From NCBI GenBank assembly GCA_949840605.1, contig CATKXN010000010.1:1-38675 (forward strand): DNA of 38,675 nt, given 5' to 3'. Under the pieces are notes generated by a model. That model was not told the origin of the DNA, searched no databases, and saw only the letters and a list, made by a program, of their open reading frames with translations. Source of the DNA: an uncultured Alistipes sp. GTDB lineage: Bacteria > Bacteroidota > Bacteroidia > Bacteroidales > Rikenellaceae. The position numbers and the translations under genes were made by a program. Shown here one piece after another: positions 25,980 through 35,072 of the stretch (position 1 is its first letter; each line of letters begins with the position of its first letter).

Positions 25980-28904
25980 ATGCACCTGCGGGGCGTTCCG
26001 GTCGTTTTTGCCGACTTGTCGGCAAAGGTATGGAAAATTTTTGGGATTTTGGATAGAATTAGGGTAAAATATCTCCTGTCGGCGACGGTTCTGCTCCTGT
26101 TTGCCCAGATCGTGCTGGGCGGTGCGGCACCCTGCGCGGCGCTCGACGGCCCCGTAGCCGACACCCTTCCGAAGTCCCTCCCCACCGACTCCGTGCGCCC
26201 GCTTCGGGACAACGCAGAGGCCCCCTCGCGGCGCGAGGCCCGGCGGCAGGCCCGTGAAAAGGCCCGGCGGCGTGCCGCCTTCAACGCCCTGCCGCAGGAG
26301 GAGCGCGACTCGCTCTTCTCGGCGCAGGTCGATTCGCTCGTCGCCCGGAAAGCCGACTCGCTGGGCATGTCCCGCCCCGACTCGCTCGCCACGGACACGC
26401 TGCAACGCGACTCGGTCAAGAAACCGCGGCCCGCGGGCGCCTTCCTCGACGACCCGATCGCCGGCAAGAACACCGACTCGCTGGTCTACGACGTGCGCAA
26501 CAAGCTGGTCTACATCTACAACCAGGGCGACGTCACCTACCAGAACAGCAACCTCAAGGCCGACTTCATGCGCATCGACATGAACTCGAAACTGGTCCAT
26601 GCCTACGGCAAACCCGACTCGGTGGAGGGCAAGTTCATCATCACCAAACCCGAGTTCTCCGACGGTTCGGCCTCCTACCAGATGGACACGATCACCTACA
26701 ACCTCGATTCGAAGAAAGCCAAGATCAAGGGCGTGGCCACGCAGCAAGGCGACGGCTGGCTGGTGGGCGGCAGCGTGAAGAAGATGCCCGACAATACGAT
26801 CAACATCCAGCACGGCAAATACACGACCTGCGACGAGACGGACCATCCGCACTTCTACCTGGCGATGACCAAGGCGAAGGTCATTCCGGGCAAGAAGGTC
26901 GTCACCGGCCCGGCCTACCTGGTGATGGAGGACGTGCCGATCTACGTCCTCGGCATCCCCGAGGGCTTCTTCCCGATCAACATGGGTCCCAAGTCGGGCC
27001 TCCTGATGCCCACCTACGGCGAGGAGTACTCGAAGGGATTCTTCCTCCGCGACCTGGGCTACTACTTCACGCTGGGCGAATACGCCGATCTCGCGGTGCG
27101 CGGCGGCATCTACACGCTCGGTTCGTGGGAGGCCTCGGCCGCCTCGCGCTACATCAAGCGCTACAAGTACAGCGGCAGTTTCAACATGCAGTATTCGAAC
27201 GTCAAGACCGGTGAGAAAGGCGAGGACGACTACATCAAGCAGAGCAACTTCCGCATCCAGTGGACCCACTCGCAGGACGCCAAGGCCAATCCGGGTTCGA
27301 CCTTCTCGGCCTCGGTGAACTTCGCCACCAGCGGTTACAGCCGCTATTCGGCCACCAACCTCAACGACATCCTCGCCACGCAGACCAACTCGACGGTCTC
27401 CTACTCGAAGAACTGGGCCGGCACGCCCTTCTCGCTCTCGGCCAACATGGCCATCTCGCAGAACTCGCAGAACAAGTCGATCTCGGTGACGCTGCCGACG
27501 GTGGTGTTCAACGTCTCGCGCTTCTACCCTTTCAAACGCAAGGAGAAGACCGGCAAGGACCGCTGGTACGAGAAGATCTCGATGCAGTACACGGGCAAGA
27601 TGACCAACTCGGTGACCACCACCGAGTCGGAGATCTTCTCGAAAAAGACGCTCGAAAACATGAAGAACGGCATCGAACACTCGATCCCCGTTTCGGCGTC
27701 GTTCAACCTCTTCAACTACATCAACCTCTCGCCGTCGGTCAACTACAACGAAAAGTGGTATTTCAAGAAGGTCGAGTACGAGTGGAACCCCGTCACGAAC
27801 CAGACCGACACGCTGCCCACGAACTACGGCTTCTACCGCCTCTACAACTACAACCTCAGCGTTTCGGCCTCCACGACGGTCTACGGCATGTACGACTTCA
27901 CGAAGAAGAGCCGCAACCGCAAGATCCAGGCGCTCCGCCACACGCTGACCCCCTCGATCGGATTCTCCTACGCCCCGGATTTCAGCGACCCCAAATACGG
28001 CTACTACCGAACCCGCCAGACCGACTCGACGGGACGCTTCACGACCTATTCGCCCTATGCCGTCAACGCCTACGGCGTTCCGTCGTCGGGACGCTCGATG
28101 TCGATGAACTTCTCGCTGTCGCAAAACCTCGAAATGAAGGTGCTCTCGAAGCGCGACACCTCGGGCGTGCGGAAGATCAAGCTCATCGACGAACTGCGCA
28201 TCAGCGGTTCGTACAACTTCCTGGCCGACTCGATGCGGCTGTCGACCATCCCGATCTCGTTCCGCACGACGCTGTTCAACAACTTCGGCATCAACCTCTC
28301 GGCGACGCTCGACCCCTACCGCGTCTCGCCCGAAGGCAAGCGCTACGACAAGCTGTTTTTCCCGGGACGCATCGTCTCCACAGGCTGGTCGTTCGGCTAC
28401 ACGTTCAAATCGCGGGCCGACAAGTCCCAGCCGGCCATGAACGACATCACGTCGATCCCGCCGGAGTACATGAACCCCTTCTACGACCCTTACGGGCACA
28501 TGGACCCCGTGCTGCGGCGGCAGTACATGGCGCAGAGCTACTACGACTTCTCGCTGCCGTGGAACTTCGGATTCAACTACTCGGTCAACTACTCGATCTC
28601 CTACGTCAACAACGGCACGACGGGATACCGCAAAAACGTCACCCAGACGATCGGGTTCAACGGCTCGCTGAATGTCACGCCCAAAACCGGCATCAATTTC
28701 CAGGGCGGCTTCGACATCAAGCAACGGAAGCTCACGACCTCGTCGGTCTCCATCTCGCGCGACCTCCACTGCTGGCAGATGTCTTTCTCGTGGATACCGT
28801 TCGGTTACCACCGTTCGTGGAGCTTCAACATCGGCGTCAAGGCCGCGTCGCTCTCCGACCTGAAATACGACAAGTCGCAGTCGATGTACGACAACATGTA
28901 CTAA
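25980..28904 (+). CDS. LPS-assembly outer-membrane protein LptD
   Basis: Outer-membrane translocon that inserts lipopolysaccharide into the outer leaflet. As annotated the protein has 974 residues: hydrophobic signal region (about 30-47), a charged Asp/Ser/Arg-rich linker (about 55-155), an OstA/LptA-like jelly-roll region (about 165-270, LVYDVRNKLVYIYNQGDV, ADFMRIDMNS), then a large beta barrel (about 300-974) with PIYVLGIPEGFFPI and alternating aromatic strands. The ATG at 25980 is the longest start, but it leaves a long N-region before the signal peptide; a TTG at 26049 would give a compact one (MDRIRVKYLLSATVLLLF), and I consider that equally or more likely. It is divergent from the amidase and followed by a strong terminator. 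Confidence 0.92.
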   Translation: MHLRGVPVVFADLSAKVWKIFGILDRIRVKYLLSATVLLLFAQIVLGGAAPCAALDGPVADTLPKSLPTDSVRPLRDNAEAPSRREARRQAREKARRRAAFNALPQEERDSLFSAQVDSLVARKADSLGMSRPDSLATDTLQRDSVKKPRPAGAFLDDPIAGKNTDSLVYDVRNKLVYIYNQGDVTYQNSNLKADFMRIDMNSKLVHAYGKPDSVEGKFIITKPEFSDGSASYQMDTITYNLDSKKAKIKGVATQQGDGWLVGGSVKKMPDNTINIQHGKYTTCDETDHPHFYLAMTKAKVIPGKKVVTGPAYLVMEDVPIYVLGIPEGFFPINMGPKSGLLMPTYGEEYSKGFFLRDLGYYFTLGEYADLAVRGGIYTLGSWEASAASRYIKRYKYSGSFNMQYSNVKTGEKGEDDYIKQSNFRIQWTHSQDAKANPGSTFSASVNFATSGYSRYSATNLNDILATQTNSTVSYSKNWAGTPFSLSANMAISQNSQNKSISVTLPTVVFNVSRFYPFKRKEKTGKDRWYEKISMQYTGKMTNSVTTTESEIFSKKTLENMKNGIEHSIPVSASFNLFNYINLSPSVNYNEKWYFKKVEYEWNPVTNQTDTLPTNYGFYRLYNYNLSVSASTTVYGMYDFTKKSRNRKIQALRHTLTPSIGFSYAPDFSDPKYGYYRTRQTDSTGRFTTYSPYAVNAYGVPSSGRSMSMNFSLSQNLEMKVLSKRDTSGVRKIKLIDELRISGSYNFLADSMRLSTIPISFRTTLFNNFGINLSATLDPYRVSPEGKRYDKLFFPGRIVSTGWSFGYTFKSRADKSQPAMNDITSIPPEYMNPFYDPYGHMDPVLRRQYMAQSYYDFSLPWNFGFNYSVNYSISYVNNGTTGYRKNVTQTIGFNGSLNVTPKTGINFQGGFDIKQRKLTTSSVSISRDLHCWQMSFSWIPFGYHRSWSFNIGVKAASLSDLKYDKSQSMYDNMY
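26007..26026. promoter_or_regulatory. Perfect palindrome near the lptD start, possible operator
   Basis: TTTGCCGAC-TT-GTCGGCAAA is a perfect 9-bp dyad with a 2-bp centre. It overlaps a minus-strand -7 box TACCTTTG (26030-26023) that would serve the amidase gene. It lies in coding sequence if lptD starts at 25980 and in the leader if lptD starts at 26049. Confidence 0.45.
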
Positions 28905-28908
28905 ACGA

Positions 28909-28940
28909 AAAACGGCCCCTGCACGGGGCCGTTTTCTTTG
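28909..28940 (+). terminator. Terminator of lptD, probably bidirectional
   Basis: AAAACGGCCCC (28909-28919) and GGGGCCGTTTT (28925-28935) form an 11-bp perfect stem with a 5-nt loop, then CTTTGT. A and T runs on both sides suit both lptD and the convergent nitroreductase gene. Confidence 0.92.
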
Positions 28941-28953
28941 TCATATTCTATAA

Positions 28954-29811
28954 TTATAGGCGCGCCACCCCCGCCGGCTCGCGGTCGATGTAGTTGGGAT
29001 AGCGGAACTGCGGCATTCCGAGGGCCATCGCCGCACAGATCCGGCGGTCGTCGAGCCCCAGCATCCCGTTCAGCCGCCCCGTCTTGTCCTGCCGGAGGGC
29101 CGTCAGCACGAAACCCATGTAAATCTGGCTCACGCCCAGCGCCTCGGCCATCAGCGAAGCGTTCTGGTAAGCCAGGTTCGCATCCTCGGCCCCGAAGCGG
29201 TTCGCCTTCGGAGCGTGGATGAACAGCACCGCCGTCGCGCCCCGCAACACCCGGTCGCGGCCTTCGGCGCGAGTACGCCGAAGGCGTTCGAAGACGGGCA
29301 CATAGCGGTACACGTCCGGCACGATGCGGCTCAGCCACGGCCGCACGAGCGGATTCTGCAGACGTTTCTCCAGTCTCCCGAACACCCCGAGGGTGTACTC
29401 CGCAATCCCCCGCAGCATCTCCGGATCGGTCACCAGCGTATAGCCCAACTGCCGGGCATTGCTGGCCGTCGGGGCGCGGTCCGCCGCCGCAACGATGCGG
29501 TCCAGCACCTCCTGCGGCACGGGAGTTTTCTTCAGGGCCCGGTTCGACCGCCGCACGGCCAGCAGCAGCTCCACCTGTTCGGGCGTCGGCAGCGCGGCGT
29601 AATCGGCGGCGTGCACCCGTTCAGGCGGGAAAGTCTCGTGCGCCACGGACCCCGTGGGACAGGCGGCCACGCAATGACCGCAGACGATGCAGTTTTCGGG
29701 CCTGCACACCGTTACCGGGGCCCCGGCCTTTTCCTGCACGAAAATCTGCGAAGGGCACACCTTCACGCAACGGCCGCAGCGGATGCAGCTTTCCCGGATC
29801 GAAATCTCCAT
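28954..29811 (-). CDS. Nitroreductase-family protein with N-terminal 2x[4Fe-4S] ferredoxin domain
   Basis: FMN-dependent reductase fused to a ferredoxin module, so electrons can pass from iron-sulphur clusters to flavin in the cytoplasm. The 285-residue protein has cluster motifs Cys9/12/15/19 (CIRCGRCVKVCP) and Cys41/44/47/51 (CIVCGHCVAACP), then a nitroreductase fold (about 78-280) with the FMN-binding RRSNRALKKTPVP, AADRAPTASNARQ and a helical segment NLAYQNASLMAEALG. Natural substrate is unknown for this subclass, which is common in anaerobes. It follows the MFS gene by 7 bp, so the two probably share a transcript. Confidence 0.92.
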   Translation of the reverse strand: MEISIRESCIRCGRCVKVCPSQIFVQEKAGAPVTVCRPENCIVCGHCVAACPTGSVAHETFPPERVHAADYAALPTPEQVELLLAVRRSNRALKKTPVPQEVLDRIVAAADRAPTASNARQLGYTLVTDPEMLRGIAEYTLGVFGRLEKRLQNPLVRPWLSRIVPDVYRYVPVFERLRRTRAEGRDRVLRGATAVLFIHAPKANRFGAEDANLAYQNASLMAEALGVSQIYMGFVLTALRQDKTGRLNGMLGLDDRRICAAMALGMPQFRYPNYIDREPAGVARL

Positions 29812-29818
29812 CGGGACC

Positions 29819-31060
29819 CTAATGTTTCACCCCTTCCATTGCGGCGGGGTCGTGCTTGTATTTGAAGACAAGCGCGAAGACGGCGGCCACCGCGAGGGCG
29901 TATCCCGCGAAGATGAACCACGAATCGGGCCAGTGGAAGGCATCCACCACGGCCCCCGCGGCATACGAGCCGAAGAAGGCGCCGAAGCCGTTGGTCATGA
30001 TCATGAAGACGCCCTGCGCCGAAGAGCGTATCTCGCGGCTGGTCTCCTTTTCGACGAAGAGCGACCCCGAGATGTTGAAGAAGTCGAACGCTACGCCGTA
30101 AACGATCATCGAGAGGACGAGGAACACGGCACCCGAACCGGGGTTGCCCACGCCGAAGAACCCGAAGCGCAGCACCCAGGCCAGCATCGAGATCAGCATC
30201 ACCTTCTTGATGCCGAAACGCCGGAGGAAGAAGGGAATCAGCAGGATGCAGAACGTTTCGGACATCTGCGACAGCGAGAGCAGGATCACCGAATGCTTCA
30301 CGATGGCCGAATCGGCATACTGGGGCATCGTACCGAAGTTCTGGATGTAACTGTCGCCGAAGGCATTGGTAATCTGGAGCGCGGCGCCCAGCAGCATCGA
30401 GAATATGAAGAAGACGGCCATGCGCTTCTCCCGGAAGAGCGCGAAGGCGCGCAGTCCCAGCGTATCGACCCACGACTGCCTGTGCACGCCGCGGTTGACG
30501 GCGCATCCGGGCAGCGTGAACGAATAGACGGCCTGCACAAACGACAGCAGCGCCGAGACATACAGCTGCCAGGCGGTGAGTTTGATCTGCACGCCTCCGA
30601 TATGCACCAGGTCGACGAACCACATCGCGGCGATAAATCCCACGGTGCCCCACACGCGGATGGGCGGGAAGTGCTTGACGCTGTCGAGCTTCGCCAGGTC
30701 GAGGGCGTTGTAGGCCACGGAGTTCGACAGCGCGATGGTCGGCATGTAGAACATCACGCTCAGCAGCATGCAGCTGTACAGCGGAGCGTATTCGGTCTGC
30801 GACGCCGCGGCGATGAGGAAACCGCCGCTGATGAGGTGGCAGATGCCCAGCAGCTTCTGCGCCGGGACCCAGCGGTCGGCGATGATGCCCATCACGGCGG
30901 GCATGAACAGCGAAGCGATACCCATCGTGGCGAAAAAGCTGCCTATCTGCAATCCGGAGAACCCGAGCCCTCCGATATAGGCCCCCAGCGAGATGAGCCA
31001 TGAACCCCAAATCGCATACTGGAGAAAATTCATGACGATAAGCCGGAATTTAATACCCAT
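29819..31060 (-). CDS. MFS transporter, nucleoside:H+ symporter (NupG) type
   Basis: Twelve-helix inner-membrane transporter of 413 residues. The N terminus MGIKFRLIVMNFLQYAIWGSWLISLG and the motifs GIIADRWVPAQKLLGICHLISG and FPPIRVWGTVGFIAAMW match the nucleoside:H+ symporter branch of the major facilitator superfamily. Substrate preference for nucleosides is inferred from family only. A -7 box TACATTTG (minus strand, 31128-31121) lies about 60 bp upstream and is divergent from the tRNA-Gln promoter. The ferredoxin-nitroreductase gene is 7 bp downstream. Confidence 0.9.
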   Translation of the reverse strand: MGIKFRLIVMNFLQYAIWGSWLISLGAYIGGLGFSGLQIGSFFATMGIASLFMPAVMGIIADRWVPAQKLLGICHLISGGFLIAAASQTEYAPLYSCMLLSVMFYMPTIALSNSVAYNALDLAKLDSVKHFPPIRVWGTVGFIAAMWFVDLVHIGGVQIKLTAWQLYVSALLSFVQAVYSFTLPGCAVNRGVHRQSWVDTLGLRAFALFREKRMAVFFIFSMLLGAALQITNAFGDSYIQNFGTMPQYADSAIVKHSVILLSLSQMSETFCILLIPFFLRRFGIKKVMLISMLAWVLRFGFFGVGNPGSGAVFLVLSMIVYGVAFDFFNISGSLFVEKETSREIRSSAQGVFMIMTNGFGAFFGSYAAGAVVDAFHWPDSWFIFAGYALAVAAVFALVFKYKHDPAAMEGVKH

Positions 31061-31120
31061 AATTTTCTGATTTTGTGTAATTTTTAAGTTTCAATCGGTT
31101 TTCCCTTTCCGGGATTAAAG

Positions 31121-31128
31121 CAAATGTA
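31121..31128 (-). promoter_or_regulatory. -7 promoter box of the MFS-nitroreductase unit
   Basis: TACATTTG on the minus strand is a perfect -7 element; the -33 position does not show TTTG. It faces away from the tRNA promoter. Confidence 0.45.
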
Positions 31129-31150
31129 CGAAAAATTTTCGGGAATTTTC

Positions 31151-31181
31151 TTTGCATTTGAAAAATAAAGTCCTACTTTTG
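31151..31181 (+). promoter_or_regulatory. Promoter of tRNA-Gln
   Basis: TTTG (31151-31154), 19 bp, TACTTTTG (31174-31181): a complete Bacteroidota consensus. Transcription would start near 31188, about 10 nt before the tRNA. Confidence 0.8.
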
Positions 31182-31197
31182 CATCACCAAAATCTAC

Positions 31198-31268
31198 TGA
31201 GCTATGGTGTAACGGTAACACAACAGATTCTGGTCCTGTTATTCCAGGTTCGAATCCTGGTAGCTCAA
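31198..31268 (+). tRNA. tRNA-Gln (anticodon CTG)
   Basis: A 71-nt cloverleaf. The acceptor stem TGAGCTA/TAGCTCA is 7 perfect pairs with a U1-A72 first pair, as expected for tRNA-Gln. The D arm is GTGT/ACAC. The anticodon loop is TTCTGGT with CTG at 34-36, the variable loop is TATT, and the T arm is CCAGG-TTCGAAT-CCTGG. The discriminator is A; CCA is not encoded. The anticodon stem (ACAGA/CCTGT) has an A-C mismatch at 31-39. Confidence 0.95.
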
Positions 31269-31271
31269 CTC

Positions 31272-31315
31272 AAAAAGGATGCCTCGCCGCAGAGACATCC
31301 TTTTTCGTTTTTATT
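31272..31315 (+). terminator. Terminator after tRNA-Gln
   Basis: AAAAAGGATG (31272-31281) pairs with CATCCTTTTT (31306-31315); CTC/GAG inside the loop can extend the stem. A T run closes it, 4 bp past the tRNA end. Confidence 0.8.
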
Positions 31316-31540
31316 CCCGGTCCGCCGCCTGCTGCACGGTTCCGGCGGGAAATTCCCGGAGAGCCGCCCGCTGTTTTTCCCGGCACGGGGCCGTTTCGCA
31401 AACCGCACCGCAGAGGAACGTTCGTTTCGATTGCCGAAACACGCACCGGCCCGATACGCGAATTCCGCAAGGATTGCCGCCGACGCCAGACACACACACG
31501 AAATCAGACAGCCAGGCCAGGTCATTTTTTCGATAAACGC
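31316..31540. other. Gene-free interval
   Basis: Frames are open on both strands, but none has a family resemblance, start context or neighbour that supports coding. I see no repeat or RNA structure here. Confidence 0.5.
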
Positions 31541-31722
31541 CTTGGTTCGGCGCTTCGAAGGCCGTATGTTTGTATCGAGTTTCGAAAGAAGCTATGAAGA
31601 ATTCATTTGCATGGAGTGACGCCCACAGAAGTTGAAAGGATTGCCGAATTTTGACGCAACCATTGTTCATCAATCCGGAAAGCTTCAGCGGGGAGAGTTG
31701 GGAAACTCTCCCCGCTCTTTTT
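31541..31722 (+). ncRNA. Candidate small RNA transcription unit
   Basis: A promoter-like pair, CTTG (31541-31544), 20 bp, TATGTTTG (31565-31572), is followed about 115 bp later by a strong plus-strand terminator: a 13-bp perfect stem AGCGGGGAGAGTT/AACTCTCCCCGCT (31687-31716) with a GGGA loop, then CTTTTT. The predicted transcript is about 145 nt (31579-31722). The terminator lacks a T run on the minus strand, so it does not simply serve the convergent gene. A 13-codon ORF starts at 31594 (MKNSFAWSDAHRS), so a tiny peptide is an alternative. Confidence 0.45.
31687..31722 (+). terminator. Strong plus-strand intrinsic terminator with no annotated upstream gene
   Basis: A 13-bp perfect stem (31687-31699 with 31704-31716), 4-nt loop, and T run at 31718-31722. 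The tRNA unit upstream already has its own terminator at 31315. It lies 13 bp before the stop of the convergent minus-strand gene. Confidence 0.85.
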
Positions 31723-31734
31723 GCACCCCGCACG

Positions 31735-32700
31735 CTACTCCAGGCTGCCGATGATCTCCCGCTGGCGTTTGAAATAGTGGATGCGCCGCAGCTCCCCGGT
31801 CCCGGAGATCAGCGAGGCGAAACGACGCTGGCTGCGGACCCATCTCCGCACGTACCCGAACATCATCGGGTCGAACGTGTGCATGGAATTGAGCGAAAAG
31901 AGCGCGATTCCCGCCACCTTGTAACGCTCCGAGGAGATATAGGCATACGAAGCCTCGAGGTCCACCTCCGAGAGGTAGAAATCGACCCTGTTGCCGTTCT
32001 CGTACTCGCCTTCCCCGGCCATCGTTTCGAAATCCCGCACCAGTTCGAGCAGCTCCTCCTTCAGCAGAGCCACGCTCGGGTCCGAGATCAGGTGCATCGC
32101 CCGGAACGCACGGACGGCACGGACCCAGTGGGTGAATCCGCTTTCGTCGAAGACGACGTGGGACTGGGCCACCTGCTGAACGCTCCGCACATACTCCAGG
32201 GAATTGCGGCGCAGCGAAGCGGAGAGGTGCAGATCCTCGAACGTCGGCACCGACACGTCGCCCATCTCATGCTGGTACAATGACTTGAAGAGCTTGAATC
32301 GCGTCAGGTTCTCGTATTTGAGGAAATATTCGGCGGGAATGGAGTTGACCGCCGAAGCAAAGACCGCCGTAGGATCGGCGGCTATTTCGCGGAAAAAGCG
32401 GATATTCTGTTCGAGTATGCCGTCGTAGAGGTCGAGCGGAGCGCGGAATTCGGTGAACCCCAGGCTGAAAAGGGCATTTCCCCCGACGGAGGAGCCCGTA
32501 ACGCCGTCGAGCGAGAAACGCAGGTGCGCGCTCAGAGCCCCCGCCTCGCCGAAGGTGAACCGCACCTCGCCGCGCAGCCGGCGGTATGCGGCCTCGCGGC
32601 CGATATGGAGTACGTCCATCAGCACCGCCGCCGGCGTCGAATCCGGAGGCGTATGGGCATGGATCGCCCGGATCAACGCGGTATTCGCTAATTCTGTCAT
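31735..32700 (-). CDS. Unrecognised protein with HTH-like (BetR-type) N terminus
   Basis: A 321-residue protein. The start at 32700 (MTELANTAL) is preferred over the longer frame to 32775, which would run through the promoter. Residues about 24-66 (AAVLMDVLHIGREAAYRRLRGEVRFTFGE followed by LSAHLRFSLDG) look like a helix-turn-helix of the kind found in BetR-like regulators, where a short recognition helix precedes xxYRRLRGE. The remaining 250 residues are mostly helical with no signal peptide or membrane helix; I do not recognise them. It may be a transcription regulator with a sensor domain, but this is an inference from the N terminus only. It stands alone, with its own promoter. Confidence 0.7.
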   Translation of the reverse strand: MTELANTALIRAIHAHTPPDSTPAAVLMDVLHIGREAAYRRLRGEVRFTFGEAGALSAHLRFSLDGVTGSSVGGNALFSLGFTEFRAPLDLYDGILEQNIRFFREIAADPTAVFASAVNSIPAEYFLKYENLTRFKLFKSLYQHEMGDVSVPTFEDLHLSASLRRNSLEYVRSVQQVAQSHVVFDESGFTHWVRAVRAFRAMHLISDPSVALLKEELLELVRDFETMAGEGEYENGNRVDFYLSEVDLEASYAYISSERYKVAGIALFSLNSMHTFDPMMFGYVRRWVRSQRRFASLISGTGELRRIHYFKRQREIIGSLE

Positions 32701-32732
32701 AGTCTCGTCGTCAAAAATTCTCCGTCCCGGAG

Positions 32733-32766
32733 CAAATATACGAAAAAAACGTCGGAATATAACAAA
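32733..32766 (-). promoter_or_regulatory. Promoter of the HTH-like gene
   Basis: TTTG (32766-32763) and TATATTTG (32740-32733) on the minus strand, separated by 22 bp, slightly longer than the usual 19-21. The -7 box is a perfect match and lies 32 bp before the ATG. Confidence 0.55.
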
Positions 32767-32786
32767 TTCGGACACTTTCGTAAAAA

Positions 32787-32888
32787 GAGGGGCTGTCTAA
32801 CAAGTCCGAATTTTACGAATTCACCCCCGTCAGAACAAGCTCTGGCAGGGGTGATTTTCATTTTCGGGGACTTGTTAGACAGCCCCTC
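32787..32888. mobile_element. 102-bp MITE-like element with 21-bp perfect terminal inverted repeats
   Basis: The left end (32787-32807, starting GAGGGGCTGTCTAACAAG) and right end (32868-32888, its exact reverse complement) are 21 bp and perfect. Inside is an imperfect hairpin (TCACCCC.../...GGGGTGA, 32821-32854). There is no coding capacity. The ends resemble terminal repeats of insertion sequences common in Bacteroidota, so a non-autonomous derivative is likely. I see no clear target duplication (flanks TAAAAA and TGCATA). It sits 21 bp past the stop of an M3 peptidase gene and may also act as its terminator. Confidence 0.7.
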
Positions 32889-32909
32889 TGCATAAATGAG
32901 GCCGAACGG

Positions 32910-35027
<2,118 letters not shown>

Positions 35028-35072
35028 TTTTTATTTCGGTTTGCGGTTTCTTTCAGATGGGGGTTCGTCCGG

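Noticed and set aside
31152..31619. 155-codon ORF overlapping tRNA-Gln
   Set aside because: It reads through the tRNA and its terminator and has no start context or family match.
31687..31722. Hairpin as terminator of the convergent HTH-like gene
   Set aside because: On the minus strand the stem is followed by GAAGC, not a T run, so it suits the plus strand only.
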